Positions 22,064-33,201 are shown, counted from the first letter of the stretch. The stretch is 64,000 bases of DNA from Syngnathus acus (GCF_901709675.1 NC_051095.1:26085956-26149955), one strand, 5' to 3'. The notes: a model not told the origin generated them from the letters alone. A program made the numbers and translations.

Positions 22064-22849
22064 GTGGGACACAATCGTGAAGTGGAACAAAATTGATTGG
22101 ATAATTTAATCTTTTTTAACAAATAAAAAACTGAAAAGTGGGGCGTGCAATATTATTCGTCCCCCTTGCGCTAATACTTTGTAGCGCCACCTTTTGCTGC
22201 AATTACAGCTGCAAGTCGCTTGGGGTATGTCTCTATCAGTTTTGCACATCGAGAGACTGGAATTCTTGCCCATTCTTCCTTGCAAAACAGCTCGAGCTCA
22301 GTGAGGTTGGATGGAGAGCGTTTGTGAACAGCAGTCTTCAGCTCTTTCCACAGATTCTCGATTGGATTCAGGTCTGGACTTCGACTTGGCCATTCTAACA
22401 CCTGGATACGTCTATTTGTGAACCATTCCATTGTAGATTTGGCTTTATGTTTTGGATCATTGTCCTGTTGGAAGATAAATCTCCGTCTCAGTCTCAGGTC
22501 TTTTGCAGACTCCAACAGGTTTTCTTCCAGAATGGTCCTGTATTTGGCTCCATCCATCTTCCCGTCAATTTTAGCCATCTTCCCTGTCCCTGCTGAAGAA
22601 AAGCAGGCCCAAACCATGATGCTGCCACCACCATGTTTGACAGTGGGGATGGTGTGTTCAGGGTGATGTGTTCAGAGTTTTTTATTTGTTAAAAAAGTTT
22701 AAATTATCCAATAAATTTTGTTCCACTTCACGATTGTGTCCCACTTGTTGATTCTTGACAAAAAAATTAACTTTTATATCTTTGTTTGAAGCCTGAAATG
22801 TCGCGAAATGTTGAAAGGTTCAAGGGGGCCGAATACTTTCGCAATACTG
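22064..22849 (-). mobile_element. Tc1 derivative lacking its outer left TIR (unit 2)
   Basis: Duplicate of 19973-20758. The transposase C-terminal frame at 22171-22617 is again open. The missing outer 112 bp of TIR would prevent normal mobilisation of this copy. Confidence 0.9.
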
Positions 22850-22967
22850 TATGTTTTAGAACTTTTTTTATTATTATAACAATTTTTCTATAATAAGGTA
22901 CAACACTGTAAATATGTTTTAAAACTCTTAGTATTATTATAAAATATATATATATAAAAAGATACAA

Positions 22968-23671
22968 GTGATGGGTCCAGCAACACCAATGCGTCGGCGC
23001 ATGTGTCGAACTCATAGAGCGAAGCCCGTGTCGGTGCGTGTATCGCTATCGAAAGTCACGTGACCGAAACAGCAGCAGTATCGCCTGTCAAGGAAGCGCG
23101 CCAAAGCTCGTTTAAAGGAAGCGCATTGTCAACGGGATGGATCTGCCAAAACAATATCTGATCTTATCAAGAATTATGGAGCAGCCCCAAGTCAGACACT
23201 GGGACAATCAAAAGACCCATTACGCTGCACTCCAGCCTCATCTGTGCCGTGTGAGCGGGTGTTTTCAACGGCTGGAGAAATTGTGTCCAAAAAGCACACC
23301 AGGCTAAATTTCAAATCATTGGAAAAACGTATTGTTTTACATAAAAATGTGTAAAAAACAAATCCCAGTGCCCAAGCATCCTCTTTGACAACACGCTCAC
23401 TTAGTTATGATACACGCTCACATTATTGATTGACTGTAACGAAAAAAGAAAATGAATATGTGAAAGAATACAATATAAAATATAATTACTTAAATTAATT
23501 AATGTATATACGAGGTCATCAAATCAGTGTCAGTTTAGTCTGTCAGCTAGGTTACCTGTAGTATTTTTAAGTCCAGCAGGTGTCAGCACTCAGTGACACA
23601 GTATCGACACAGTATCAATACAGTTTGGCAATGTGTCGAAACCCTTCACGACGCTTCATCGACCCATCACT
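22968..23671 (+). mobile_element. hAT derivative in unit 2
   Basis: Copy of the 20877-21580 element shifted by 2091 bp, including its flanks. It includes the hATC region at 23081-23354. Its presence is due to the tandem duplication. Confidence 0.85.
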
Positions 23672-24315
23672 AGGTACAAGTGTACGCACTGCAATTGTGT
23701 GGGCACTCCCTGCCTTCTGCTGGCGTGTGGGCAACCTTCGTGCCATAATTCCTCAATTTAGAAGTTTTATTTTAAATTTAGATTTTTTTTCAATTTGGAA
23801 AAATCTGCGATGTAGTGAAACTTGGAGTCAGTCTCGGGTTTAACTTTCAGTTGTGCGGGGCTGTGGCGCATGCTCACTTTCACTCTCCGAACGTTGTCGG
23901 AGAAAGGCGTATACATGGCACAGAGATCCAGATAGCTATCGGAGTTCTCCTTCTCCGATCGTATTGAATAACGGCAGTTATCTGAATTTATCAAGGGTCA
24001 TGTAAACACACTTACTGTTAAGTTTCAGTTTCACTTGCGACGCGCCTACAATTAATTCTCCTCCGCCCAGCTGACTGGAGGAATGAATGAATAAGTGTGC
24101 GAGGCATTGGACAGCCCGGCCAATGTCCCGCCCTCCAGAGCCATATACCTCATTGTGATTGGTTCATTTAGCCCCGCACACCACAAGTGTCATTCATATC
24201 AATCTTGCGGGCCGCACTAACACTAATCTTTCATATTAAGACGGGGGCCGCAAATTATCGTCCCAGGGGCCGCAGTTGGCCCGCGGGCCGTGAATTTGAG
24301 ACCCCTGTTGTACAA

Positions 24316-24715
24316 TGAATGAGACAAGAGAGAGAGGCATCCAGCTCAATTGCATTTAGCCCTTGTCAAAGCAAATCACAGTTCCATGTTTACTGCACTA
24401 CCATCGTTTTATATTCTTTCCCGAAACACACTGCATTTTAATAAGGGCCTGTCCTGCATACTAAGTGCACATTAAGCTAAATCCGTGGGGATGAGCATAG
24501 CGGTGCATCACAGTCAAATGAAGCATTACTCGTGAAGTTTTCAAATAAACAAATGCTGATTTAGTGGGTGTGGGAAAGAACATTCCTTTACATAAGTAGA
24601 TGCTGTTATTTAGTTTCATTTCAATGTTTTGAGTGGGGAGGCACTAGAGCTGGGTGGGGTGAAATGCAGGAGAGTGCACTTTAAAGGGTTACCAGCAGGG
24701 GGAGGACATTAGTTA
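24316..24715. other. No gene recognised
   Basis: Resumes the sequence interrupted by the large hAT element. No coding frame or element structure was identified. Confidence 0.4.
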
Positions 24716-25200
24716 GAATTGAATAGTTTATTGTGAATGCAATTACATCTGAAGTGGTGTGTAGAAAGGTTGCAGGTGACAAGGTGATGAACGGCACACA
24801 CGCACGCACACACATGCACGCACACACACACGCATACACATACAAAATACAAAAAACACTTCAAATTTCCAATTAGATCAAGTCTAGGGTCCACACGGCC
24901 TGGTTGTTTTCCATTCCTATAGGTAACGCTTACACACTGTCTGGTTTTTCTGTCTTCCTGGGAACCACTTATCTGTTTTTTCCTGCCTTCCTGGGTACCA
25001 CTTACACATTGGCCTGGTGTTTCCTGCCTTCTTAAGTACCACTTACACAAATGTCAGATGCTTCATATCATACCTACTTAGTGGAACCAGACTTGTCACT
25101 CTAAGACAGTGCTGTGAACCAACTGGCTGATTTACTGAGTGGAACCACACTTGTCACTCCAAGATATTGCTCTGAACCAACTGACTGACTTACTAGAAGT
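24716..25200. repeat. (CA)n tract and two small minisatellites
   Basis: A CA/CG-rich tract lies at about 24797-24845. Three imperfect units of about 40-60 bp built on TTCCTGGGTACCACTTACAC follow at 24925-25050. Two units of about 62 bp built on GTGGAACCACACTTGTCACT lie at 25080-25195. The apparent minus-strand protein across this stretch is a repeat artefact. Confidence 0.75.
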
Positions 25201-26584
25201 ATTTTTTGTCTGAAGAATTGCTACAAAGTTTTGTTTGTGTGAATAACCAACAGATTAGTATTATTATTATTGTGATAGTTTTTATAAAATGAGTGTTAAA
25301 CAGCACCAGTTAAGGTTCAAGACAGACTTGTATTGGACTAAATAATAACTTGACCACCCTTCCTTCCATTTCTTTTTCATTCTAATTCTTGGTATAACTA
25401 TAGGTACATTTGTTTTGACCCGTGAGTAAAAATATTGCTGATAAGAGTTTTGTCAGGTTTAAGTACCATCAGACATTATTTTACACACTATAACAAAGAG
25501 GAGAAGACAACCAGGATTGGTTTACTCGTGAGGAGAACAATGGAGAAAGGAAGCTCAGTTACAATCTCCATCAATTCTGAGTCCTTTCTCTGCGTACTCC
25601 TCTTTTTAATGTTTTGGTTGCCCTGGTTGCAGAGGCGTTGCTACACTAAAGGGAGGGGAGATTGTGGCTGTAGCAATGCTGATTAGCTAACGAATGTTAT
25701 GTGGTGTGAGACCTTGGCCGATTCATGACTCCAGCAATGCAGAGTCTGTCCTGTTACTCCTCAGCTGGTTGGCAGCCGGTTGGCTGACTCGTCCTTGATT
25801 AAATATCTCGAAGCGTGTTGAGTGTCGTTTTCCTGTGGAACAATGCAACTTTCTTACTAAGTTTCACACAATACTAACATTGAGTAAATATGGGATAACT
25901 TATATGCAACTACTTCAACAGATGTGTCTTTTCTGTAACACTTAAAGACAAACAGTCTCAATCAACAACAATCCATAGATAAAAGCTACAGAGTTGGCTT
26001 AAAGAGAGAGAAATTCTTATGAATTAAACAGAGAACTAGTGACATAAGAAAGAAGGTAAAGGAATTCTCTGGGTCTAGACAGAGAGCTTTGTTGAAGCAA
26101 AGGACTCCCAACTCGTAAATAATGAGGCCTTTATTCAGGCCGACCATCTAATTATTCCAACAAGTTTTAATTTAAGAAAAAATGACAGAGTATTGAGCCA
26201 TTTTCCTTTTTTATTATTCACAAGAAAAATTTCTCAAGTTTCATCATTGCAGCAATAGCTATGACATTGAACTGACTGTTTTAGGCATGTTTTCCTTTAA
26301 TCTGTGAATTATAAAAAAGTCAGCTATTATATAATTGTAATTAAAGTGAACATCAAATTAAACAAAACAGAGTGGTTAAAGGGTGTATTTTTTCCCCATG
26401 ATTGTGGAACAACTGTCAGTCAGCCCAATAAACATTCAGTTCACAGGATGTGTCTGTTAACATATACATGCGTATATAAGGAATGGGATCGAAATACAAA
26501 AAGTCATGCCTAGCTACAAAAACAGATATGCTCAAACCTCATTGAATAAAGTACATAAGCAGACAAGTATATTCACATATTAAA
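25201..26584. other. No gene recognised
   Basis: Low-complexity AT-rich sequence without a convincing frame. Near 25575-25690 a short GC-richer stretch encodes nothing I recognise. This could be unique intergenic DNA. Confidence 0.4.
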
Positions 26585-26735
26585 TCAATAAAAGAAACAT
26601 TTTAAGCATATAATTATACCTACACACCAAATCAATAAAGCAGACATAACTAGACATTTTTGATAGGGGGTAATGACAAAGGTTTTTATAACTTTATGAT
26701 CTGATATTTATTTCTGAGCACTTTGAAATAACAAT
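26585..26735. repeat. Dispersed AT-rich repeat (pair with 5860-6012)
   Basis: Same orientation and about 90% similar by eye, with anchors AAGCATATAATTATACCT and GACATAACTAGACATTTTT. Directly followed by a hAT-like coding remnant. Confidence 0.7.
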
Positions 26736-26739
26736 CCGT

Positions 26740-26838
26740 CACTTTTCTGCATTTGGCCGCGTCCTCCTCCAGCGCCTTTCTTTTTTTGTCCCTCTCCGCA
26801 CCGCCTTTCCTCTTCTTTTTACCACGTTCGAAGTCCAT
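26740..26838 (-). pseudogene. N-terminus of a ZMYM-like hAT protein
   Basis: ATG at 26838 begins MDFERGKKKRKGGAERDKKR, followed by EEDAAKCRKVTD. This basic N-terminus resembles fish ZMYM1-like hAT proteins. Only about 33 residues match. CAGGGACGTGCGGTCAGAGG at 26953 looks like a hAT terminus of another family. No partner end was found. Confidence 0.45.
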
Positions 26839-27320
26839 TATCTTCACTTGCACCGCTCCCGAGCTACAGCAGACGGCACCTGACATAGTAACACACCCCT
26901 TCCTCCACAAGCGCTCTGTGTGGTTGATACGGACTGTGGGGGTGGGTGTTAATCAGGGACGTGCGGTCAGAGGCGGCTACGGCTCCCCTGCCATCATGAA
27001 AAGTGGAAAACCAAATTCAATTGTTTTTATTATAAAGTCATTTTCCTTTTAATTTCAATAATTTTGTATCATTTTGAAACAAAATCGCAGAATTTTTATA
27101 GTTATTTTAAAACCGAAGACGATTCGCTCGGAGTAGCCAACTTCCTGTCAAGCCTCCTCTGATGATTGCGTAATCACACGGCTGCCTCTGTTGACAGGCT
27201 ATGCAGATATACGGAACTGCTCTCTGTCTTTATGTCGCTGTTTAAGTGTTCAAACACTGTGGCTGTGTTTTTTGTCATCTGTCGGTAACGTCGTATTTGT
27301 TTAGATCAGTGCTTCTCAAT

Positions 27321-28030
27321 CAGGGCCGGTTCTAGGAATGCACATAAGAGGGGGCAGTCAGAAATGTGAAGGGGGCAGTCAGAAATGTGTGCATGTTCTT
27401 CTTTTTTCTTCTTTTTTTTTTTTACACATTTTCAACACTGTTAGTGTTTTCTTCACGGCGGTTGTTAGCTGTGTGTCCAGATCTCAACCTGGAGAAGTGG
27501 ATTGCACTCTGTCAGGCCTCTACACTAAGACCTGTCCAGCTTGGGTGTCCCACCTGAAGATTAAAGCTTCTGCTGGTATTGCTCTTAGGGTCACTGAGGC
27601 ACGCAAACCCCCTGACCACAATAAGGTGGCAATCTCTCAGGGGGGGGACATATAATATGAATGTTATATTAACTATTATTTGAGTTGTCGTTAATCATTA
27701 GTTATATCACGGGTCGCTACGACGAGTTTAGTGGAGTTTTTACTGCTTCTTCCAACTCCTACCGCGCTGACTGTAACTTGACACTCTCTGGCTGCGTCTT
27801 GCCTCATTTGCATACTCACAGTGATTGGATGTTTACGGAGGGGCGCGGAGTCCTGACAGCAGGCCGTGTGAGGGAGGACACACACTGCACCGACATGAGA
27901 GAAGAGAGGGGGCTGATTAACGTGTGTTTCTATCAGCGGATTTTTCACTTCTATAAGTTTGATTCGAGGGGGCAGGACATCTGTTTGAGGGGGCGTTGCC
28001 CCCTCTTGCCCCTGCGTAGAGCCGGCACTG
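27321..28030. mobile_element. hAT non-autonomous element, copy 1 (TSD TTCTCAAT)
   Basis: CAGGGCCGGTTCTAGG at the left and AGAGCCGGCACTG at the right are imperfect inverted ends, with GGGGGCAG and TTGCCCCCTC near them. TTCTCAAT flanks both sides (27313-27320 and 28031-28038). It is inserted 14 bp inside the outer element, so it copied part of that element's terminus as TSD. It holds no transposase. Confidence 0.92.
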
Positions 28031-28432
28031 TTCTCAATTATTTTCTGTGATGCCCCCCCTAGGGAGAAGAAAACATTTCGCGCCCCCCCCCATGTTAACA
28101 TTAAAGAAAAACAAAAAATAAATATAAAAGAAAGATCAACTTAATATAAATAATAACTTTATTAATAACTTGTTTTTTAGTCTAACAGAACAGATTCAAA
28201 GTGCACCACTTTGCCTGAAATTAAAAAATAAATTATAATTATTCAAACTACAAACATTCTCTACCAACTGCCATTTTATGGTGAAAAAAATAAAATAACA
28301 TACATAATATTAAATTAAATAACAGCAATAAATAATATTCAATTCAAAGTAATCAGCAACATTAACTCAGGAGCACAATACATAAAATATCTTAACCTAC
28401 AAAACAAAAAATGAATAAAACAATATGTGCCG

Positions 28433-29596
28433 TTTTTTTAATCAAAATGAGGCAACATGACGGGGACCATATCCACGGCTTGAGGTAGTATCAGCTCTTC
28501 TGCAATGGTGTTTTTTTTGCACTGAGCAATTTGGTACACTGCTTTATATGATGCTTACAGTGCTTGCTGATTGACTGAAGTAGCATTCACAAAGTGGGAT
28601 GATTGTTCGCAACAGGGCCGGTTCTAGGAATGCACATAAGAGGGGGCAGTCAGAAATGTGAAGGGGGCATGTTCTTTTTTTTTTTTTTTACACATTTTTA
28701 ACACTGTTAGTGTTTTCTTCACGGCAGTTGTTAGCTGTGTCCAGATCTCAACCTGGAGAAGTGGATTGCACTCTGTCAGGCCTCTACACTAAGACCTGTC
28801 CAGCTTGGGTGTCCCACCTGAAGATTAAAGCTTCTGCTGGTATTGCTCTTAGGGTCACTGAGGCACGCAAACCCCCTGACCACAATAAGGTGGCAATCTC
28901 TCGGGGGGGGGGGGGAACATATAATATGAATGTTATATTAACTATTATTTGAGTTGTCGTTAATCCTTAGTTATATCACGGGTCATTACGACGAGTTTGG
29001 TGGAGTTTTTACTGCTTCTTCCAACTCCTACCGCGCTGACTGTAACTTGACACTCTCTGGCTGCGTCTTGCCTCATTTGCATACTCACAGTGATTGGATG
29101 TTTACGGAGGGGCGCGGAGTCCTGACAGCAGGCTGTGTGAGGACACACTGCACCGACATGAGAGAAGAGAGGGGGCTGATTAACGTGTGTTTCTATCAGC
29201 GGATTTTTCACTTCTAAAAGTTTGATTCGAGGGGGCAGGACATCTGTTTGAGGGGGCGTTGCCCCCTCTTGCCCCTGCGTAGAGCCGGCACTGGTTCGCA
29301 ATATTCTGCCCGTTTTCTCTGAAAAACCTTTGGCATCTTATCAGCGTGATTAGGGTGCAATGACTTTATAAGTGCTGCCTTAATTTATTTGGCTTCATAC
29401 TGTCCGCTGCCAACATTGTAAGGCACAGTAAACACAACGGTCTTTCCTCGTCTCCCATCGTAGTCACACTGAAGCTGAGCGCTACGTACGCTTCGTCATA
29501 TTTCCTTGTCGTATCTTTCGTGTAACTCTCAATTCTCTTAACCCCGTCTCTCTCCGCCGTTTTTTTCAACCCTGTTCAATATTTTTCCATGGTGTC
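28433..29596 (-). pseudogene. ZBED5/SCAND3-like hAT transposase remnant, split
   Basis: On the minus strand, YTKDTTRKYDEAYVALSF is followed by RPLCLLCLTMLAADSMKPNK and LRQH, a BED finger (C-x2-C). A 1-base frameshift then leads to SLHPNHADKMPKVFQRKRAE. After the nested hAT, VNQQAL, ASYKAVYQIAQCKK and AEELILP continue the transposase linker. The DDE domain is missing. The split at GTTCGCAA agrees with the nested insertion. Confidence 0.78.
28613..29293. mobile_element. hAT non-autonomous element, copy 2 (TSD GTTCGCAA)
   Basis: Same family and orientation as 27321-28030, highly similar throughout, with its own perfect 8-bp TSD (28605-28612 and 29294-29301). This proves a separate insertion event. 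It interrupts the transposase remnant of the outer element. Confidence 0.93.
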
Positions 29597-29748
29597 CTAC
29601 TGCACTTTTTATTGCCTGCTCTGTGCTGTGTGTGCGTATGTTACGTGCGCTCTACACTGTAGAGCAGGGGTGGCCAACCAGTCAGAGACTAAGAGCCACA
29701 TTTTTTACTGTGTCATCGCAAAGAGCATGAGCACACATGAACATCCCC

Positions 29749-29852
29749 CCCCCCCACACACACACACTCACACACACGCGCACACACACACGCACACACT
29801 CACACGCACAAACGCGCGCGCGCGAACACACACACACACACACACCCACACA
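29749..29852. repeat. (CA)n/(CG)n tract
   Basis: Poly-C followed by CA-rich sequence with CG interruptions, inside the hAT. Reading frames across it on either strand are artefacts. Confidence 0.9.
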
Positions 29853-30159
29853 CCTCTGCTCAGCCAAATTTATTGTGTGACATTATCATGTCACGCACCA
29901 ACATGATAATGACAAATTGACTCCTACAGTACTAAAACCACAGACCAAAGACCACATTTTCAACAATGAACATTGTGTGCATTGTCTCACACAGACAAAC
30001 TCTCAGTTCAACAAATTCCACAAACAAAAACATAAGTTTTTTCACTTACTATGTGTGGCGGGACAGACCATTCGTTTTAGTTTGTCGTTTTCAGGAGACA
30101 AGATTTCAATAACGTCACTGAGGCATTTTTTAACAAACTCCACTTCATTGTATGGCTTT

Positions 30160-30534
30160 TTAGCCCGCGCAATGTTCCAAGCCAGTTGAAACAATGCAAG
30201 CGTGACAGTCTCTGAGTGCTTCGTAATGTTTTTGAAAAACTGTACCTATTTTTCTGCCTGACTTTTCAAAGTGTCCAAACTTGTGCTTGCGAAATTCAGT
30301 CCCTTTTGGAAAGTTCTTATCGATATTGGCATGAAGTGAGCTGAAGTGGCGCTGAACATTTGAAGCTTTTAAATGCGCTAATGACGTCCGACATATCAGG
30401 CAGAATGGCTTGCCATTGCGTTCAACAAAAAACAACTTTAACTCTGTTAAAAACGTCCTGTGTTCATCCTCATATATTCGTTTAGCTGTGCATTTTTTCC
30501 TTGCCATTTTTCGAGCGAAATTGACACTCCTCAA
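30160..30534 (-). pseudogene. BED-finger hAT transposase N-terminus
   Basis: The frame carries ELKLFFVERNGKPFCLICRT, then LKASNVQRHFSSLHANIDKN: C-x2-C and H-x4-H ligands of a BED finger. FPKGTEFRKHK follows, as in GTF2IRD2-like hAT proteins. A better start is probably MARKKCTAKRIYEDE at 30507. The remaining transposase is gone. Confidence 0.82.
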
Positions 30535-31026
30535 ATGGGTTTGTCCCTCCTCCTTTGCGGGATTTCACCTCACGCGCATGCGCGTTTGACCAGAATACCA
30601 TATTGAACTCAAGCGAAGCAAATACGCACAAAAAATAAACACAAATGTTGATATGAACGTAAAAGAGCCGCATGGAACCAGCCAAAGAGCCGCATGCGGC
30701 TCGCGAGCCGCGGATTGGCCACCCCTGCTGTAGAGCGAATACTCTTCCAGTGATACCGCCGCTCCCACCTACTGCTCTGGTTGTCTAATGTTTCCTGGTG
30801 TCAAACGCGCCCCCCTTGGTATCGCACCGCGCCCCCACAGGGGGGCGCGCCCCACTATTTGAGAAGCACTGCTTTAGATGAACAAAACAGCTTTGAAAAG
30901 AGACCTTACGGAGGCTACGAAAAAAGGTTCTCCAGCCTTATGGCAGGGGGTGCTAGTGATCCCGGGATGCTTCATGCGCCTACCTGCTTAATAGGAGATC
31001 TCCAGTTCAAATTTACAGTGAACAAC

Positions 31027-31174
31027 TGAGGAGCAGTCAAGTTAAAGTTAAGTTGTTTCGTTTCACATTCGTTTTTGTTCTTTATTCTGTTTTTACATTT
31101 CGTTTTACAATGGGGGATTACTACGGAAGAGGATTAGGGCCAGTGAAGAAAAAAAAACGAGGGGTGACAGGATT
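31027..31174. other. No gene recognised
   Basis: Short transitional stretch with a TTAAAGTTAAG motif and purine-rich sequence before a tandem repeat. Confidence 0.35.
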
Positions 31175-31345
31175 CTGACTTTTTTTCTCAGAATTCTGAC
31201 TTTATTCTCAGAATTCTGACTTTATTCTCAAAATTGTGATTTTATTCTCAGAATTCTGACTTTATTCTCAGAATTCGGACTTTAAAGTCTGAGAATAAAG
31301 TCAGAATTCTGACTTTAAAGTCAGAAGGTGGGAATTCTGACTTTA
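31175..31345. repeat. 20-bp tandem repeat with an inverted turn
   Basis: Units of CTCAGAATTCTGACTTTATT repeat about five times. The phase then inverts (AAAGTCTGAGAATAAAGTC), so the block can form a hairpin. It is not a CRISPR array, because the units are adjacent and no spacers exist. Confidence 0.9.
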
Positions 31346-31429
31346 AGGTCAGGGGTCAACGAGCTCATTTTGACCTCCAACAGATTGGAAAATGTACATC
31401 ACCGCATGCTGTGGTTTTGTTGCCCCTTC

Positions 31430-31506
31430 CAACTCCCTTTTCCCTCCAAGAAACCCCGGTTCAAGCTGCATTTGGTCACCCTGGCTCTACTTCGTTCCTG
31501 ACAGAT
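31430..31506 (+). mobile_element. LTR 3'-end fragment
   Basis: CAAGCTGCATTTGGTCACCC and TTCGTTCCTGACAG match the 3' end of the LTR family seen reversed at 17818-18153 and related to 53945-54370. Only the terminal 70-80 bp is recognisable. Confidence 0.5.
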
Positions 31507-32015
31507 TCGTCAAACCAGGTTGATACTACAATTAATCAGTGCAAGATCCCACTTATTGACCTCCAAAGTTCATGCATTTAAAAGAGCAAAACATTGACTG
31601 ATTCTGTTAAGATTCACAAAATACTATGATTAAAAAGGCCTTGGAAAAAATAAAGGCAAATGGTGATAGTCCACCACATTGGGTGAATGTGTCAAACGGG
31701 GGGAGTGAGTGAGTAGAATCGATTTGTATATTGTGAGGTTCAATGTTTTTTCTTTTTTTTCTTTCTTTCAAAAAAAGTAGAATTGAGTGAGTAGAATAAT
31801 TTTGTCTATTGTGAGATTCAATATTTTTTTTAAATGTACTTGTTTTTGGAGTCTTCTTACAGGACATGTAAGAATTCAACATACAGTGATGAGAGGAGCA
31901 GAAGAAGCATCTCAAAAGGAAGGCGTGAAATACTAGTGCAAAAGTTGCAGAAAGGGTGCTATTTTCCCGGACCAATTTCAACCCTTCCAGTTGCTGATCC
32001 AGATGGTGGCAAGCA
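31507..32015. repeat. No gene; short local duplication
   Basis: GAGTGAGTAGAAT followed by TGTATATTGTGAGGTTCAAT-like sequence appears at about 31703 and again at about 31784. No coding frame is supported. Confidence 0.5.
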
Positions 32016-32025
32016 AACACACACA

Positions 32026-32066
<41 letters not shown>

Positions 32067-32094
32067 ACACACACACACACATACACACACACAC
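32016..32094. repeat. (CA)n microsatellite
   Basis: About 39 CA units with three TA interruptions. Confidence 0.97.
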
Positions 32095-32159
32095 GTCTCA
32101 GAACAATTGTCCAGTTTTATGGTTCCAGATTTGCTGAGCAAACTACTGCGGATCCGGAA

Positions 32160-32336
32160 GCAAAGACCGAGATCAAGATCACCTCAACTGTCCGGCTAAA
32201 AGTCCTGAAGAGGATGTGGACAGAGCCCAGGTGGATTGGACCCTTTGAAGTGGGTGCCCCTGTGAAAGATTCCTGCGATGATCCAGATGAGTCATTGGCA
32301 GCGTCCCCACCCCCTGTTGAAAATGAGGCAGAATAA
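32160..32336 (+). pseudogene. C-terminal tail of an LTR-retroelement pol protein
   Basis: A 58-codon frame ends at TAA 32334-32336 and contains LKRMWTEPRWIGPFEV, the basic/aromatic motif found after integrase in fish endogenous retroviral pol proteins. Upstream pol sequence is replaced by the CA repeat. It lies 0.5 kb before an LTR of the same orientation, consistent with the 3' end of one old element. Broken, with no start. Confidence 0.5.
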
Positions 32337-32877
32337 TCCTCTCAACCTTGGTGGCCAGGTAGTCTACCCTGAGCCACCGACGACAAGGACCGCACTGCAG
32401 ACGTTTTCAGGTTCCTTTCGGATGGAGCAGAGCTGCAAAGGGGGTGAGAATTGTGCTCACCCTCCACCAGTGGGCGTGCCAAGCCCCCAACGGCCGAACT
32501 ACTACAAGCAATTGTTATCTCAGACTGACAATATTGATGACATTTTGGTCGCCTAAGGCAGAGGGACTGTGTGAGCCTTTTCCTGCATTATAACATCTTG
32601 CCGCAGGTTTTTCACTCACACACTCAAGTTGAACTGGAGTATTGAGGCGAGACCTCCTCGTCACGGCAGTGTCGTTGTCATGTTTGACATTGTCTAACGT
32701 TTTAAAGCATGTATCGCCTATTACAACCACCAACCCGTCCTCTAGAAATCTCTCCTTATATTAGGTAATTGTGATCCTGCTCGCTTTATCATTTCTCTCC
32801 TGGTATGGCTCGGGTTTTGTTTTTGGTTGACCTCTTTCGAGGCCAAAAGGCAGATTGAAGTGGGTGAAACAACAACG
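32337..32877 (+). other. Probable 3' internal region of the LTR retroelement
   Basis: Between the pol tail and the LTR. No intact frame is seen. Short frames such as one with VWLGFCFWLTSFEAK near 32800 are not assignable. Confidence 0.35.
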
Positions 32878-33201
32878 AGTACATATTTTGTTAAGTTAGA
32901 AAAACTCATATACTTTTTCATGTTCATAGTATGTGTGCAAATCTTCTCATTATTTTATATAAACATAACTGCTCAATCAGAACACGAATACAGCACACAG
33001 AACTGTGGAAACACACACACACGCACACACACACACGCACAGGGGGGTGACTCCCCCACCCTCACAGGTACCAAATGGTCAGGTGACGCTTTCCCGCCTT
33101 TTCCGGACAGTATAGAGGATATGCACTGACATCACAGATCGGGGCGGCTATTATTGTTTGGGTGGCAAAAAGCCTCGTCCGCTGCCACTAGACTCGTGAG
33201 G

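Larger units (their letters stand above)
22064..24154. repeat. 2091-bp tandem duplication, unit 2
   Basis: Every feature in unit 1 recurs exactly 2091 bp later. The Tc1 copy here starts 112 bp inside its TIR and has no left TA, so it was copied by segmental duplication and did not transpose separately. The right end continues into hAT terminal sequence (GTGATTGGTTCATTTAG). Confidence 0.97.
16710..24307 (-). mobile_element. Large composite hAT element (TSD TTGTACA)
   Basis: The left end CAGTGGTCTCAAACTC is inverted at the right end GAGTTTGAGACCCCTG-like (GAATTTGAGACCCCTG on the plus strand). Flanks are TTGTACAG (16702-16709) and TTGTACAA (24308-24315), 7 of 8 identical. The ends also share the GGGGGCC-rich subterminal words common to this hAT group. 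The 7.6-kb interior holds a decayed BED-finger transposase, an LTR/SINE composite, two hATs, a MITE, a Tc1 derivative and a tandem duplication. Confidence 0.8.
29665..30727 (-). mobile_element. hAT element, TSD CTGTAGAG
   Basis: The ends are CAGGGGTGGCCAACC and GGATTGGCCACCCCTG, with AGAGCCGCAT subterminal repeats at the right. CTGTAGAG is identical at 29657-29664 and 30728-30735. It contains a CA-rich tract and a minus-strand transposase N-terminus. Confidence 0.94.
27307..30871 (-). mobile_element. Outer hAT element carrying three nested hATs
   Basis: The left end CAGTGCTTCTCAA is inverted at the right end TTTGAGAAGCACTG, with C-rich (GCCCCCCC) subterminal sequence at both. Flanks are GTTTAGAT (27299-27306) and CTTTAGAT (30872-30879), 7 of 8 matching. 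The minus strand carries a ZBED5/SCAND3-like transposase remnant. Removing 27321-28030, 28613-29293 and 29665-30727 leaves about 1.1 kb. Confidence 0.88.

Noticed and set aside
24709-25050. Minus-strand frame of 113 residues with a CV-repeat
   Set aside because: It crosses a (CA)n tract and a minisatellite; the periodic peptide is explained by the repeats.
24308-26584. Host gene in the least repeat-like region
   Set aside because: No frame with protein-like composition, splice pattern or recognisable domain was found.
29589-29906. Frames rich in TH or CV repeats on both strands
   Set aside because: Products of the CA/CG tract inside a hAT element.
31175-31345. Regular repeat array that could be mistaken for a CRISPR
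   Set aside because: Units are directly adjacent, there are no spacers, and the DNA is animal.
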